A stretch of 9,929 nt of DNA from JABFRJ01 sp031379035 (GTDB lineage: Bacteria > Pseudomonadota > Alphaproteobacteria > Rhizobiales > Hyphomicrobiaceae), in assembly GCA_031379035.1 (NCBI GenBank), contig JANNEU010000046.1:1-9929 (forward strand), read 5' to 3'. Position numbers and translations under genes: made by a program. Below the pieces are notes generated by a model, which did not search any database, was not told the origin of the DNA, and saw only the letters and a program-made list of their open reading frames with translations. Position 1 is the stretch's first letter; every line of letters begins with the position of its first letter. Below, piece by piece: positions 1-7,300 of this stretch.

Positions 1-1815
1 CGCCAGCAAGTTGGTGCCGTCGTCGGTTTTGAGAAACGCACCGAGCGCTTCCACGCGCTTGACGATCAGCGCCAGATCATCTTGCCCCGGCAGCGCAAAC
101 ACCGCATCGATCAGATCATGCCGCGCCCCCTTGTCGCGCAGGTAAACTTTCAGGCGATCGGCGAAGAAGGAGAGGAGGTCGAGCGTCTCTGCGTAAACGG
201 GAATGCCGTCAAAGCTCAACGATTTCCCAACAGAACTACCGCCTTGTTTTGAAGTGCCTTCGAGTTTCGCATCGATAGCGTGGCGATGCAGTTGGACGAG
301 TGGCACTAACCCCAACCGCTCATCATTCTCTAACAAAATCCGGATCACCCCCAACGCGGCGCGGCGCAGCTGATAGGGATCGCCCGATCCCGTCGGCTTC
401 TCGCCAATGGCCCAGAAGCCCACCAACGTGTCGAGCTTGTCCGCCAGCGCCACGGCAATGGCTACCGCATCGCCGTCCTCGGCTTTCGGCACCGTGTCGC
501 TCGCGCCTTTCGGCTTGTAGTGCAGTTCAATGGCGCGCGCGATTTCCGGCTTGGTGCCGGCCTTTTCTGCGTAGTAGCGCCCCATCAGGCCTTGCAGCTC
601 AGGGAACTCGCCAACCATACCTGAGACGAGATCAGACTTGCACATCTGCGCTGCGCGCCGGGCGTCCTCGGGCACTGCATCAACCGCGCCAGCAATTTTG
701 TGCGCCAACTCCATGATGCGCTCCACGCGATCTTTCTGGCTGCCCAGCTTCTCGTGAAACGTAATCGACGCCAGCTGCAATTCCATGTCGTCCAGCGGCC
801 GCTTCAAATCCTGATCCCAGAAGAACTTGGCATCCGATAGCCGGGCGCGGATCACCTTCTCATTGCCACCGACAATCTGCTTGCCCTCGTCGGCCGCGAT
901 CAAATTCGACACCAGCAGAAAGCGGTTGGTGAGCTTGTGCGTCTTCGGATCGCGCAGCGAAAAGCACTTCTGATGCGACTTCATCGACGTCGTCAGGCAC
1001 TCGCCCGGCACTTCCAAGAAGTCCTTGTCGAACGTGCCTATCAGCACCGTCGGCCATTCGGTGAGGCCAGCATTTTCAGCCGTCAGCGCCTCGTCTTCCA
1101 CAAGCTCAAGCTTGTGCGCCTTGGCGACAGCCCGCGCCTGCTCGCTGATCCACCGCGCGCGCTCGGACGCCGGCAGCAGCACCTTGTGCTCTTTCAGCTT
1201 GGTCCCGTAGTCCTCAAAACTCGTCACTGCGAACGGCGTGTTGCCATGGAAGCGATGCCCACGCGTCATGTTGCCAGATGCAATACCAGCAATCTCAAAC
1301 GGCACGACCTTGCTGCCCAGCAGGCAGATGATCGACTGCAACGGCCGCACCCACTGGAACTCGCCCGCACCCCACCGCTGCGACTTCGGCCACGGGAACT
1401 TGCCGCAAACCACAGGCACCACCTCGGCGATGATGTCCGCCGCCGGCCGCCCCGCCTTTTCAATCTTCACAACGTAGAAGTCGCCCTTCTTCGGGTCCTT
1501 CTGGATCGTCGCCTGATCAATCGACGAGATGCCGGCACTCTTGAGGAAGCCAGCAATCGCCTGCTCCGGTGCGCCAACGCGCGGCCCTTTGCGCTCCTCA
1601 GAAATACCCGGTGACTTGAGCGGCACCCCCGCAAGATGCAACGCGAGCCGCCGCGGCGTTGCAAAGCTCATGGCCGCGCCTGCAACCAGACCCTGCGCCT
1701 TCAGGCCCTCAACGACCAGCTTCTGCAGATCGTCTGCCGCGCGCGCTTGCATGCGCGCCGGGATCTCCTCGGAAAACAGTTCGAGCAGCAGGTCGGCGGA
1801 CGATGAGGACGGCAT
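1..1815 (-). CDS. glyS: Glycyl-tRNA synthetase beta subunit (C-terminus off the window)
   Basis: The beta subunit of the bacterial alpha2beta2 glycyl-tRNA synthetase, which with GlyQ charges tRNA-Gly in the cytoplasm. The frame is open for 605 codons from ATG 1815 to the window edge. Hallmarks seen: LLLELFSEEIPARM (residues 9-22), FATPRRLAL (51-59), GHRFHGN (186-192), SMKSHQKCF (277-285), GGNEKVIRARLSDAKFFWDQD split around 317-336, FHEKLGSQKDRVERI (353-367), KSDLVSGMVGEFPELQG (393-409) and ADKLDTL...KPTGSGDP (458-480). These cover the body and HD-like domains. Family members are usually about 690 residues, so roughly the last 85, including most of the anticodon-binding domain, are missing. 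The start is forced: the frame meets TGA at 1837-1839 with no other start between. No clear Shine-Dalgarno is seen. The alpha-subunit gene glyQ is not adjacent upstream, which is unusual. Confidence 0.97.
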   Translation of the reverse strand, partial: MPSSSSADLLLELFSEEIPARMQARAADDLQKLVVEGLKAQGLVAGAAMSFATPRRLALHLAGVPLKSPGISEERKGPRVGAPEQAIAGFLKSAGISSIDQATIQKDPKKGDFYVVKIEKAGRPAADIIAEVVPVVCGKFPWPKSQRWGAGEFQWVRPLQSIICLLGSKVVPFEIAGIASGNMTRGHRFHGNTPFAVTSFEDYGTKLKEHKVLLPASERARWISEQARAVAKAHKLELVEDEALTAENAGLTEWPTVLIGTFDKDFLEVPGECLTTSMKSHQKCFSLRDPKTHKLTNRFLLVSNLIAADEGKQIVGGNEKVIRARLSDAKFFWDQDLKRPLDDMELQLASITFHEKLGSQKDRVERIMELAHKIAGAVDAVPEDARRAAQMCKSDLVSGMVGEFPELQGLMGRYYAEKAGTKPEIARAIELHYKPKGASDTVPKAEDGDAVAIAVALADKLDTLVGFWAIGEKPTGSGDPYQLRRAALGVIRILLENDERLGLVPLVQLHRHAIDAKLEGTSKQGGSSVGKSLSFDGIPVYAETLDLLSFFADRLKVYLRDKGARHDLIDAVFALPGQDDLALIVKRVEALGAFLKTDDGTNLLA

Positions 1816-2339
1816 GGGATGGCTCGCGGGGGACGATCAGGGACAAATCAAGTCCATCTTGTAGCCCGATCTGTCGTCCAGGCGAAGGGCGGAGTTTGAC
1901 AGCGGCCAGGCAATGCTTCTGGGCCAAGGCTGCTTCGACGGCTGCCCAATGAGTGTGCCGGAACATTATGCTTCAAACGTTATTGATCGGCTCTGCTGGG
2001 TAGTGACGATGGAGCACGCTGAACGCCGCGACGAAAAACACGAGCTGAAACCAGAATTGCAGGAGCGGAGCAGCCATGACGAAAGCGTGACGGCTGCGGA
2101 AACCCAGCGGTATTGCGCCCGGTTCGAAGATTGAGACTTCGAGCAGCGGCGGCAGGAGCTATACACACGCAAAAGTGACTCCTACGAGACAAGTGAGCCT
2201 AAGGTTTGAACTTCATAGCGTGACGCCCGTCACATCCGGCCACGTGAGATCCTGACGCGGATGCCGGGCTTCCCGGCGCTATAGACGCTGGAAGCTTATG
2301 ACTTCGCCTTTGCCAAACGGGAGCCGTGCTCGCATCACG
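1816..2339. other. Intergenic stretch, no intact gene
   Basis: About 520 bases between glyS and the amidase gene, both on the minus strand. The only coding trace I can support is the istB-like remnant at 2219-2330. A plus-strand open stretch at 1913-2134 gives a charged 73-residue peptide with no recognisable family and no convincing ribosome site. A short hairpin (GCCGGG-CTT-CCCGGC) lies at 2263-2277, downstream of the amidase stop, but no T-run follows it on either strand, so it is not a standard terminator. The glyS promoter should lie here; I could not identify convincing -35/-10 boxes. Confidence 0.6.
2219..2330 (+). pseudogene. Probable IS21-family istB (transposition helper ATPase) remnant
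   Basis: Reading plus from 2219, just after a TAG at 2216-2218, the frame gives REILTRMPGFPAL, a TAG at 2282-2284, then TLEAYDFAFAKREP. This resembles the conserved segment of IS21-type IstB proteins just before their ATPase domain, of the form FPxLKTLExYDFxFA. The internal stop falls exactly where a Lys codon (AAG) is expected, so one AAG-to-TAG change explains it. No Walker A motif, istA or terminal repeats are visible, so only a fragment would remain. The match is from memory of the family and the segment is short, so confidence is moderate. The palindrome at 2263-2277 lies inside the same codons and could instead be a repeat unit. Confidence 0.4.
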
Positions 2340-3782
2340 CTATTGGTCTGACGCAAACCAATTCTGGCGTGCTTTCAGGTCTGGACTGGCAATGGGTCGC
2401 GCGTCAAGAAATGCTGCAGCCGCTGACAAAACAAGCGCGTCTGAAAATCTGGGGCCGACGATTTGAAGGCCGATCGGCAGGCCGTCTGCAGACAGGCCAC
2501 AAGGCACCGAAATGGCCGGACAGTGTGACAGATTGAAGGGATAGGAGAACTCCGCCCACCGCAACCAATCCCACGCATGATGTGGCCAATGATCGGGCAC
2601 CTGCCGGCCGTGCGGGAACGCCGCCACCGACGCGCTTGGCGTAAGAAGGAGATCCCAGCCTTGGGCGAACCACTGGCCGACGTCGGCAGCGTAGGCAATG
2701 CGCCGGCCTTGCGCAGCCTGGACATCGCGCCAGGGTACGTCGCGTGCCTCGCGCAAACAGTGGAGCAGCCCCGGGTCCATTTTGCTCGCACTCTCCGCGT
2801 CGTCCGGCGCGAATGCGCCGAAAACCGGACCCCACAGTGCACGGATCAGATCAGGTCCAAGAGGTCCCCACGCTGGCGTCGTCTGCTCAACTGCTGCGCC
2901 GAGCGTTTCGAACACGCGAGCGGCATCGACCACGCGGCTTGCTACGTCGGGATCGACGCGCGCATGGCCGAGATCGGGTGAGAAGGCGATCTTCAAGCCG
3001 CGAACGCCGTTCACGCCAAGCGAGCGCCGATAGCCGCCGCCGTGTGTGGTGAAGTCGAGGGGATGCGGGCCGGCCATCACCTCGAGCATCAGCTCGGCAT
3101 CGGCGACGTTGCGTGCAATAGGTCCGATATGGGACAGGGTGCCGTTGTTCGGATGCGGCGTATAAGGCACTGTGCCATGCGTTGGTTTGAACCCGACCAC
3201 GCCACAAAAGTGGGCGGGGAGGCGAACTGATCCGGCACCATCAGTTCCCAGATGGAGTGGCCCACAGCCGGCAGCTGCGAGCGCCGCGGCACCGGACGAC
3301 GAGCCGCCCGACGTAAAACCGTGACGCCAGGGATTGTGCGTCGCGCCCGTCAGTGGGTTTTCGCTAACGGCCGTCCAACCGTGTTCAGTCGTCGTGGTTT
3401 TTCCAAGAATGATCGCACCTGCGGCACGGAGCTGGCCAATGGCCGCGGAATCAGCCGTTGCCGGAGAAGGATCGGAGAGCTTCGAACCACGCCGTGTCGG
3501 CAAGGATCTGACCGCTTGGATGTCCTTGATCGACACGGGAACGCCATGCAGCGGTCCGAGCGGATCAGAGCGCATTACCGCAGCCTCTGCTTCGACTGCG
3601 GCCTGCCGTGCACCAAGTCGGTCCAAGACAACAAATGCGTTTAGCGCCGGCTCATGCACATCGATCCTGGCCAAGGTATCGTCCAGGACTTCGATGGGCG
3701 AGATTTCGCGCCGGCGAACGAGGTCCGCCAGCGCGTGCGCGGATAGGGTTGCCAGGGATGATGCCAGGGCACTTGATGTCAT
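2340..3782 (-). CDS. Amidase-signature family hydrolase
   Basis: A cytoplasmic hydrolase of the amidase signature family, which cleaves carboxamide bonds; the substrate cannot be told from sequence. Counting from a possible upstream TTG at 3791 (483 residues), the triad is complete: Lys89 in VSIKD, cis-Ser164 in SGGSSSG and nucleophile Ser188 in GTDGAGSVRLPA, with the usual 24-residue Ser-Ser spacing. The line FCGVVGFKPTHG (195-206) and C-terminal AISVPCG and GLPIGLQIVGP (437-447) also fit. Length is normal. I prefer ATG 3782 (480 residues), because AGG lies 9 bases before it, whereas TTG 3791 overlaps that AGG. No GatB or GatC gene is nearby and GatA-specific features are not evident, so a stand-alone amidase is likelier than the tRNA amidotransferase subunit. 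There is no signal peptide. The REP-like pair lies between it and the upstream oxidoreductase gene, so co-transcription is uncertain. Confidence 0.93.
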   Translation of the reverse strand: MTSSALASSLATLSAHALADLVRRREISPIEVLDDTLARIDVHEPALNAFVVLDRLGARQAAVEAEAAVMRSDPLGPLHGVPVSIKDIQAVRSLPTRRGSKLSDPSPATADSAAIGQLRAAGAIILGKTTTTEHGWTAVSENPLTGATHNPWRHGFTSGGSSSGAAALAAAGCGPLHLGTDGAGSVRLPAHFCGVVGFKPTHGTVPYTPHPNNGTLSHIGPIARNVADAELMLEVMAGPHPLDFTTHGGGYRRSLGVNGVRGLKIAFSPDLGHARVDPDVASRVVDAARVFETLGAAVEQTTPAWGPLGPDLIRALWGPVFGAFAPDDAESASKMDPGLLHCLREARDVPWRDVQAAQGRRIAYAADVGQWFAQGWDLLLTPSASVAAFPHGRQVPDHWPHHAWDWLRWAEFSYPFNLSHCPAISVPCGLSADGLPIGLQIVGPRFSDALVLSAAAAFLDARPIASPDLKARQNWFASDQ

Positions 3783-3870
3783 CGTTATCAACCTAGCAGC
3801 GGTACTTAGGATTGCTGGGGCAAAAATTTGCTACGTGGTCTTGATACGGAGCACCGCTCACCCGTTCATC

Positions 3871-4006
3871 ATGGCCGCGAAGGCGGCTACCCAAGTAAGC
3901 ATCCGATTATTACGACACGTTAGGGCAATGCCGAGTTAGGCTGCGCACTTATTGAACCATCCGCGCAACATATCAGGCTTGCTTGGGTGGCCGCCTTCGC
4001 GGCCAT
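3871..4006. repeat. Inverted pair of REP-like palindromic units
   Basis: The 30 bases at 3871-3900 are the reverse complement of 3977-4006 at 28 of 30 positions. Both differences are T in the left arm opposite G in the right arm, so a plus-strand RNA could pair along all 30 positions using two G-U wobbles, with a 76-base loop. Each arm is itself a small hairpin: GGCCGC-CTTC-GCGGCC is perfect at 3989-4004, and the left arm carries the same unit with one end change. A palindromic core flanked by CAT...ACCCAAG recalls the REP family dispersed in Bradyrhizobium/Rhodopseudomonas genomes, so this looks like a two-unit (BIME-type) element between genes. A small MITE with these terminal repeats is the alternative; no target duplication is apparent. 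Confidence 0.75.
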
Positions 4007-4079
4007 GCCGGAGTTTGAGGGACAGCCTGCGCCTCAATATCGATACGCCAATGTCGTGGCCATCCTGAGTTCACTGCAA

Positions 4080-6116
4080 TCAGGCGGGTGTCTTCTCCCA
4101 TGCCTCCACATCCAGGAACGTGCTTTGATAGGTTGCACCCTCGCCAATGTCGGTGAGCCGATCCGAGCAGAGAATATTGACGGTTCCAGACACAGCCTCC
4201 GCCTCCGGCCGCTGACCCGGAACCAGAATAACGCCCTCGCGGATATCATCGCGGATCGTCAGGACGAGACCGACCGCACCCCGGTCGTTGAACAGGCGCA
4301 CCTTGCTGCCGTCCGTGAGGCCACGCGCCGCCGCGTCCACCGGATGCAGCACGCAATGGGGCACGCCTTCACGCTTGCGCAAAAACGCATTGGCCGAGAA
4401 CGCCGTGTGCGATTGGAAGTACCCCGGCGTCGTCAGCAGCCGCAGCGGCCAGCGGGCGGCATCCGCCACTTCTTCCGGATCGGCTTCCCAGATCGGCAAG
4501 GGCGGCACGCCCATGGCCTGTAGTTGCGCCGAATAGATCTCAAGTTTGCCGGAGGGCGTGCGGAACTCCTGCGCCACATTTTCGGGCGCCGCTTTCACGG
4601 CGCGATGGTCGAGCAGCCGCTTCGGGTCGATTTTGGCGACCGCGCCTTTTGCGCCGTCGAAGAACTTCGGCAGGATCTGTTCGGGTGTCAGCCGGAAGAT
4701 CTCGTCCGTAATTCCCATGCGCCGCGCCAGTTCCTGGGCGACGTGCATATTGGAACGGGCCTCGCCCTGGGGCGGCACAGCGGCCGGCGCGAACTGCATA
4801 TAGTAGGTGCCGTAGCCCCGGAAGAAGTCGGAGGTTTCGAGATAGGTCGTCGCCGGCAGCACGATATCGGCATAGCGCGCGGTGTCGGTCAGCATCGGAT
4901 CGTGCACGACGGTGAACAGGTCGTCGCGCGACAGGCCCTGCTTGACCTTGCGTGTATCCGGACACGTGACGGCCGGATTATTCGAGCTGATGAACAACCC
5001 TTTGAGCGGCGGGTCCTGCATGGTCAGCAGGGCCTCGCCGAGCAGGCTGTGGTTGACCAAGCGGGTCTGGTCGGGGCCGGAGGGTTTGCGCACGGCTGAG
5101 AAATTGAATTCCAGTGAGGGTGCCGTCACCGACATGGCGCCACCGCCGCGCACCGCATAGGCGCCGGTCACCGCTGGCAGCACCGCTACCGCGCGCATGG
5201 CTTGGCCGCCGCGGGCCAGCCGCGTCATACCCCAACCGATGCGCAGAAACGATTTCTTCGTCGCGCCATACATTGCAGCCAGCCGCTCGACATCGGCGAC
5301 GGTGAGGCCGGTGATCTCAGCCACCCGCGCTGGCGGGAAGTTCGCGACGACCTCGGACTTCCACTGGGCAAAGCCGAGCGTGTTGGCTGCCAGATAGGCC
5401 TCGTCGCATTTTCCGTCGCGAACCAGAATGTGCACGATGCCAATCGCGAGCGCGGCATCGGTGCCGATCTTGATGGGGATGTGCCAGTCGGCACTCACCG
5501 CAGTCCGGTTCCGGTTCGGATCGATGACGACGATCTTGACGCCTTGCTTCTGGCGCTGCTCCGCCTTCTGCCAGAGATGGACGTTGACCGCTTTCACATC
5601 GCAGCCCCAGATGACGATGAGTTCAGACTCGGCAATGGTGTCGGGGTCGACACACCCGACCGGACCCAGCGTCACTTCCCAGGCGACGTCGGCGCAGGTG
5701 TCGCACACGGTGCCACCTTGCAGCCGGCTGGTGCCCATGGCGTGGAACAACCCGTTCGGCAGGTGGCGGTTGATCTGGCCCTGATGGGAACTGTAGGCAT
5801 ACCCGAGCAGCGCCAGCGGGCCGTCTTTGGCGATAATGGCTTTCCAGCGCGTCTCGATTTCATCGAGCGCTTCGGCCCAGGTGATGGCTGCGAACTGGCC
5901 GGAACCCTTCGGCCCCGTCCGGCGCAGGGGCGTCTTGATGCGCTCGGGCGAATGGACAACTTCCGCGTCGCGGTTGACCTTGGCGCACGCGAAACCGTCG
6001 GTGAAAGGTTGCTCCGGATCGCCTGCAATTTTCAGCAGTCGGCCATTGTCCACCGTCGCAATGAGCGAGCACATGCAGGGGCAATCGTGGGCGCAGGTGA
6101 CACGGACTTTTTGCAT
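4080..6116 (-). CDS. Molybdopterin oxidoreductase, DMSO-reductase superfamily, 4Fe-4S
   Basis: A 678-residue bis-MGD molybdenum/tungsten enzyme of the broad COG0243 type; its substrate is unknown. The N-terminus shows a 4Fe-4S site Cys8-x3-Cys12-x3-Cys16-x27-Cys44 (CAHDCPCMC ... DGFACAK), with an extra Cys14. The loop QGGTVCDTC (134-141) holds Cys138, the probable metal ligand, and Cys141. Central pieces typical of the family include ISSNNPAVTCPDT and ARYADIVLPATTYLETSDFF. The last 120 or so residues form a molydopterin dinucleotide-binding domain (TTPGYFQSHTAFSANAF; FNDRGAVGLVLTIRDDI; SDRLTDIGEGATYQS). There is no twin-arginine signal, so it is probably cytoplasmic. I place the start at ATG 6116, because GGAG lies 7 bases upstream (6124-6127) and the iron-sulfur motif begins at residue 8; the frame stays open 39 codons further but that extension is not family-like. 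No electron-transfer subunit gene is adjacent. Confidence 0.93.
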   Translation of the reverse strand: MQKVRVTCAHDCPCMCSLIATVDNGRLLKIAGDPEQPFTDGFACAKVNRDAEVVHSPERIKTPLRRTGPKGSGQFAAITWAEALDEIETRWKAIIAKDGPLALLGYAYSSHQGQINRHLPNGLFHAMGTSRLQGGTVCDTCADVAWEVTLGPVGCVDPDTIAESELIVIWGCDVKAVNVHLWQKAEQRQKQGVKIVVIDPNRNRTAVSADWHIPIKIGTDAALAIGIVHILVRDGKCDEAYLAANTLGFAQWKSEVVANFPPARVAEITGLTVADVERLAAMYGATKKSFLRIGWGMTRLARGGQAMRAVAVLPAVTGAYAVRGGGAMSVTAPSLEFNFSAVRKPSGPDQTRLVNHSLLGEALLTMQDPPLKGLFISSNNPAVTCPDTRKVKQGLSRDDLFTVVHDPMLTDTARYADIVLPATTYLETSDFFRGYGTYYMQFAPAAVPPQGEARSNMHVAQELARRMGITDEIFRLTPEQILPKFFDGAKGAVAKIDPKRLLDHRAVKAAPENVAQEFRTPSGKLEIYSAQLQAMGVPPLPIWEADPEEVADAARWPLRLLTTPGYFQSHTAFSANAFLRKREGVPHCVLHPVDAAARGLTDGSKVRLFNDRGAVGLVLTIRDDIREGVILVPGQRPEAEAVSGTVNILCSDRLTDIGEGATYQSTFLDVEAWEKTPA

Positions 6117-6123
6117 GCGGGAT

Positions 6124-6156
6124 CTCCGGAGGCCATGGCATTGGACTGTGACTATA
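6124..6156 (-). promoter_or_regulatory. Ribosome site and possible -10 box of the oxidoreductase gene
   Basis: On the minus strand GGAG at 6127-6124 lies 7 bases before ATG 6116 and decides that start. TATAGT at 6156-6151 is a good -10 match and would put the transcript start near 6144, giving a leader of about 28 bases. No convincing -35 box is seen at the right distance, so the ribosome site is solid and the promoter is tentative. Confidence 0.4.
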
Positions 6157-6460
6157 GCCGATATCAGCGCCGAGACACTGAGCAAGCGTGCGTCAAGGTT
6201 CAATGACCACTTGCAGCGGGTTGAGGAGGCCACTTGGGTGGGCTGTGATGCGACAGCCGGTGTTGACGTCGGGGTTCGCGTTGCAACGGAACAATGAAGT
6301 GGCCTGTGATACCGGCCAAGACGCAGTCGGACTGCCAGGACGCTTCCGCTGAAGCTTTAACACATTCCGCCGGTAGAACGCACAAGGAGTGGCTCCGCGT
6401 TGGGCTAGGAGGGCACTTTTGCATGAGATTTTTGCACAAAGCCTCCCTCAGTGTTCACAC

Positions 6461-6479
6461 CAAAATTCGACAGATTTTG
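6461..6479. promoter_or_regulatory. Operator-like palindrome upstream of the GNAT gene
   Basis: CAAAAT (6461-6466) and ATTTTG (6474-6479) form a perfect inverted repeat with a 7-base spacer, ending 35 bases before the GTG start of the acetyltransferase gene. The 13-base centre-to-centre spacing is a little over one helical turn, and the location suits a dimeric repressor or activator site. No regulator gene is in the window, so the role is inferred from position only. Confidence 0.35.
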
Positions 6480-6514
6480 AGCATCCATGATAAGGAAAAG
6501 ATCGAGGTTCGAAC

Positions 6515-7048
6515 GTGACCGTGTTGCGGACGATGAAGCTGATACTCAGTCCTTGCTGCCCAAGTGACAGCGCTGCCTTCATAGACCTCGAACTTGATCC
6601 GGACGTCATGCGTTTTCTTAACGGCGGACACGCCGTCGACCATCAGCAGAGCTACCCGGACGCGACGTTTCTTATGCCCAGAGGAACAGAAACCTACGTT
6701 TGGACAGCGCGCCGTCGGAGCAACGGTGCGTTCGTCGGGTGGTTTTGTTTGTGGCCAGAGAGTGAGAGGGTGGCCGAGCTCGGATATCGCCTGCGCCGGA
6801 TGGATTGGGGGCAGGGGTTGGCCTCGGAAGGGGCGTCTGCTCTGGTCAACTGGGGGATCAGAAGCGGTCGGTATGACAAGATCTTTGCAAGCACGATGGC
6901 GGTGAACCACGCATCGCGCCGTGTGCTTGAGAAGATCGGTCTGAAATACGCTCGCACGGTCTACGCCGACTGGCCCGATCCCATTCCAGGCAGTGAGAAC
7001 GGTGACGTTCAGTACGAGTTGGTTCGCTCGGAATGGAAAGACAGCTAA
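6515..7048 (+). CDS. GNAT-family N-acetyltransferase, RimJ/RimL type
   Basis: A 177-residue cytoplasmic acetyl-CoA-dependent acetyltransferase; acceptor unknown (RimJ/RimL relatives acetylate protein N-termini or small molecules). Family features seen: AELGYRLRRMDWGQGLASEG (87-106), whose WGQGLASE is the acetyl-CoA pyrophosphate-binding turn, and NHASRRVLEKIGLKY (131-145), the helix and strand that close the cofactor site. Length is typical. I chose GTG 6515 because GAGG at 6504-6507 stands 7 bases before it; ATG 6533 (residue 7) is the alternative and would cost only six residues. It is the only confident gene on the plus strand and is transcribed divergently from the oxidoreductase gene, so it probably forms its own unit, possibly controlled through the palindrome at 6461-6479. 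Confidence 0.9.
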   Translation: MTVLRTMKLILSPCCPSDSAAFIDLELDPDVMRFLNGGHAVDHQQSYPDATFLMPRGTETYVWTARRRSNGAFVGWFCLWPESERVAELGYRLRRMDWGQGLASEGASALVNWGIRSGRYDKIFASTMAVNHASRRVLEKIGLKYARTVYADWPDPIPGSENGDVQYELVRSEWKDS

Positions 7049-7129
7049 CTACACTTCCATGCCTTCACGGCAGCCAAGGATAATTGATGAGTGCGGATCA
7101 GCACAGATCATCTGAAGCATGAGAGCCGG

Positions 7130-7300
7130 TCATTGTTCGCTATCCGCTTTGTCAGAGGGATGCGGCCCCAGAGCGGCGAGCGAGCCTTGAGGCGTGGCCG
7201 CCAACACAAAGATGACGGACACGATTATGGAAGAGGTCGCAAGGGTTGGTTTGCCGCGCCCACAGGAGCTAAACGTCCGTTGAAGGCCGCCGCCTTGCAT
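7130..7300 (-). CDS. Possible small exported peptide at the operon's end
   Basis: A 56-codon frame from ATG 7300 that overlaps the last 32 bases of the membrane-protein gene and ends at TGA 7130. The product has a polar N-terminal part, a hydrophobic run SSIIVSVIFVLAATPQGSLAA ending in a plausible AxA-type signal-peptidase site (SLAA before LGPH), then a short charged tail. That shape is signal-peptide-like and its position fits a third cistron. Against it: no Shine-Dalgarno before ATG 7300, an unusually long N-region, and a mature part of only about 13 residues. I recognise no family. It may be a chance frame. Confidence 0.25.
   Translation of the reverse strand: MQGGGLQRTFSSCGRGKPTLATSSIIVSVIFVLAATPQGSLAALGPHPSDKADSEQ

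Larger units (their letters stand above)
6117..6514. other. Divergent intergenic region between oxidoreductase and GNAT genes
   Basis: About 400 bases that must hold promoters for two divergent genes. No coding frame here looks real. The right part (about 6410-6500) is clearly more AT-rich than its surroundings. It contains a direct repeat of TTTTGCA (6417-6423 and 6430-6436, 13 bases start to start) and the palindrome at 6461-6479. The AT-rich block may be regulatory or a mobile-element scar; I cannot decide from sequence alone. Confidence 0.5.

Noticed and set aside
937..1614. A 225-codon plus-strand open frame
   Set aside because: Antisense to glyS; Arg/His/Leu-rich composition typical of a shadow frame.
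1913..2134. A 73-codon plus-strand frame in the glyS-amidase spacer
   Set aside because: No recognised family, no good ribosome site and no operon context; not enough to call a gene.
2263..2277. GCCGGG-CTT-CCCGGC hairpin as an amidase terminator
   Set aside because: No T-run follows on the minus strand, and the bases are also explained by the codons of the istB-like remnant.
5202..6206. A 334-codon plus-strand open frame
   Set aside because: It lies antisense within the molybdopterin oxidoreductase gene, whose motifs are unmistakable; long antisense frames are common in GC-rich coding DNA and its product matches nothing.
6117..6233. A 39-codon N-terminal extension of the oxidoreductase frame
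   Set aside because: ATG 6116 has GGAG 7 bases upstream and places the iron-sulfur motif at residue 8 as in relatives; the extension has no export signal and overlaps the ribosome site.
6505..6513. GGTTCGAAC, like a tRNA T-loop
   Set aside because: No acceptor, D or anticodon arms can be folded around it; it lies between the ribosome site and start of the GNAT gene.
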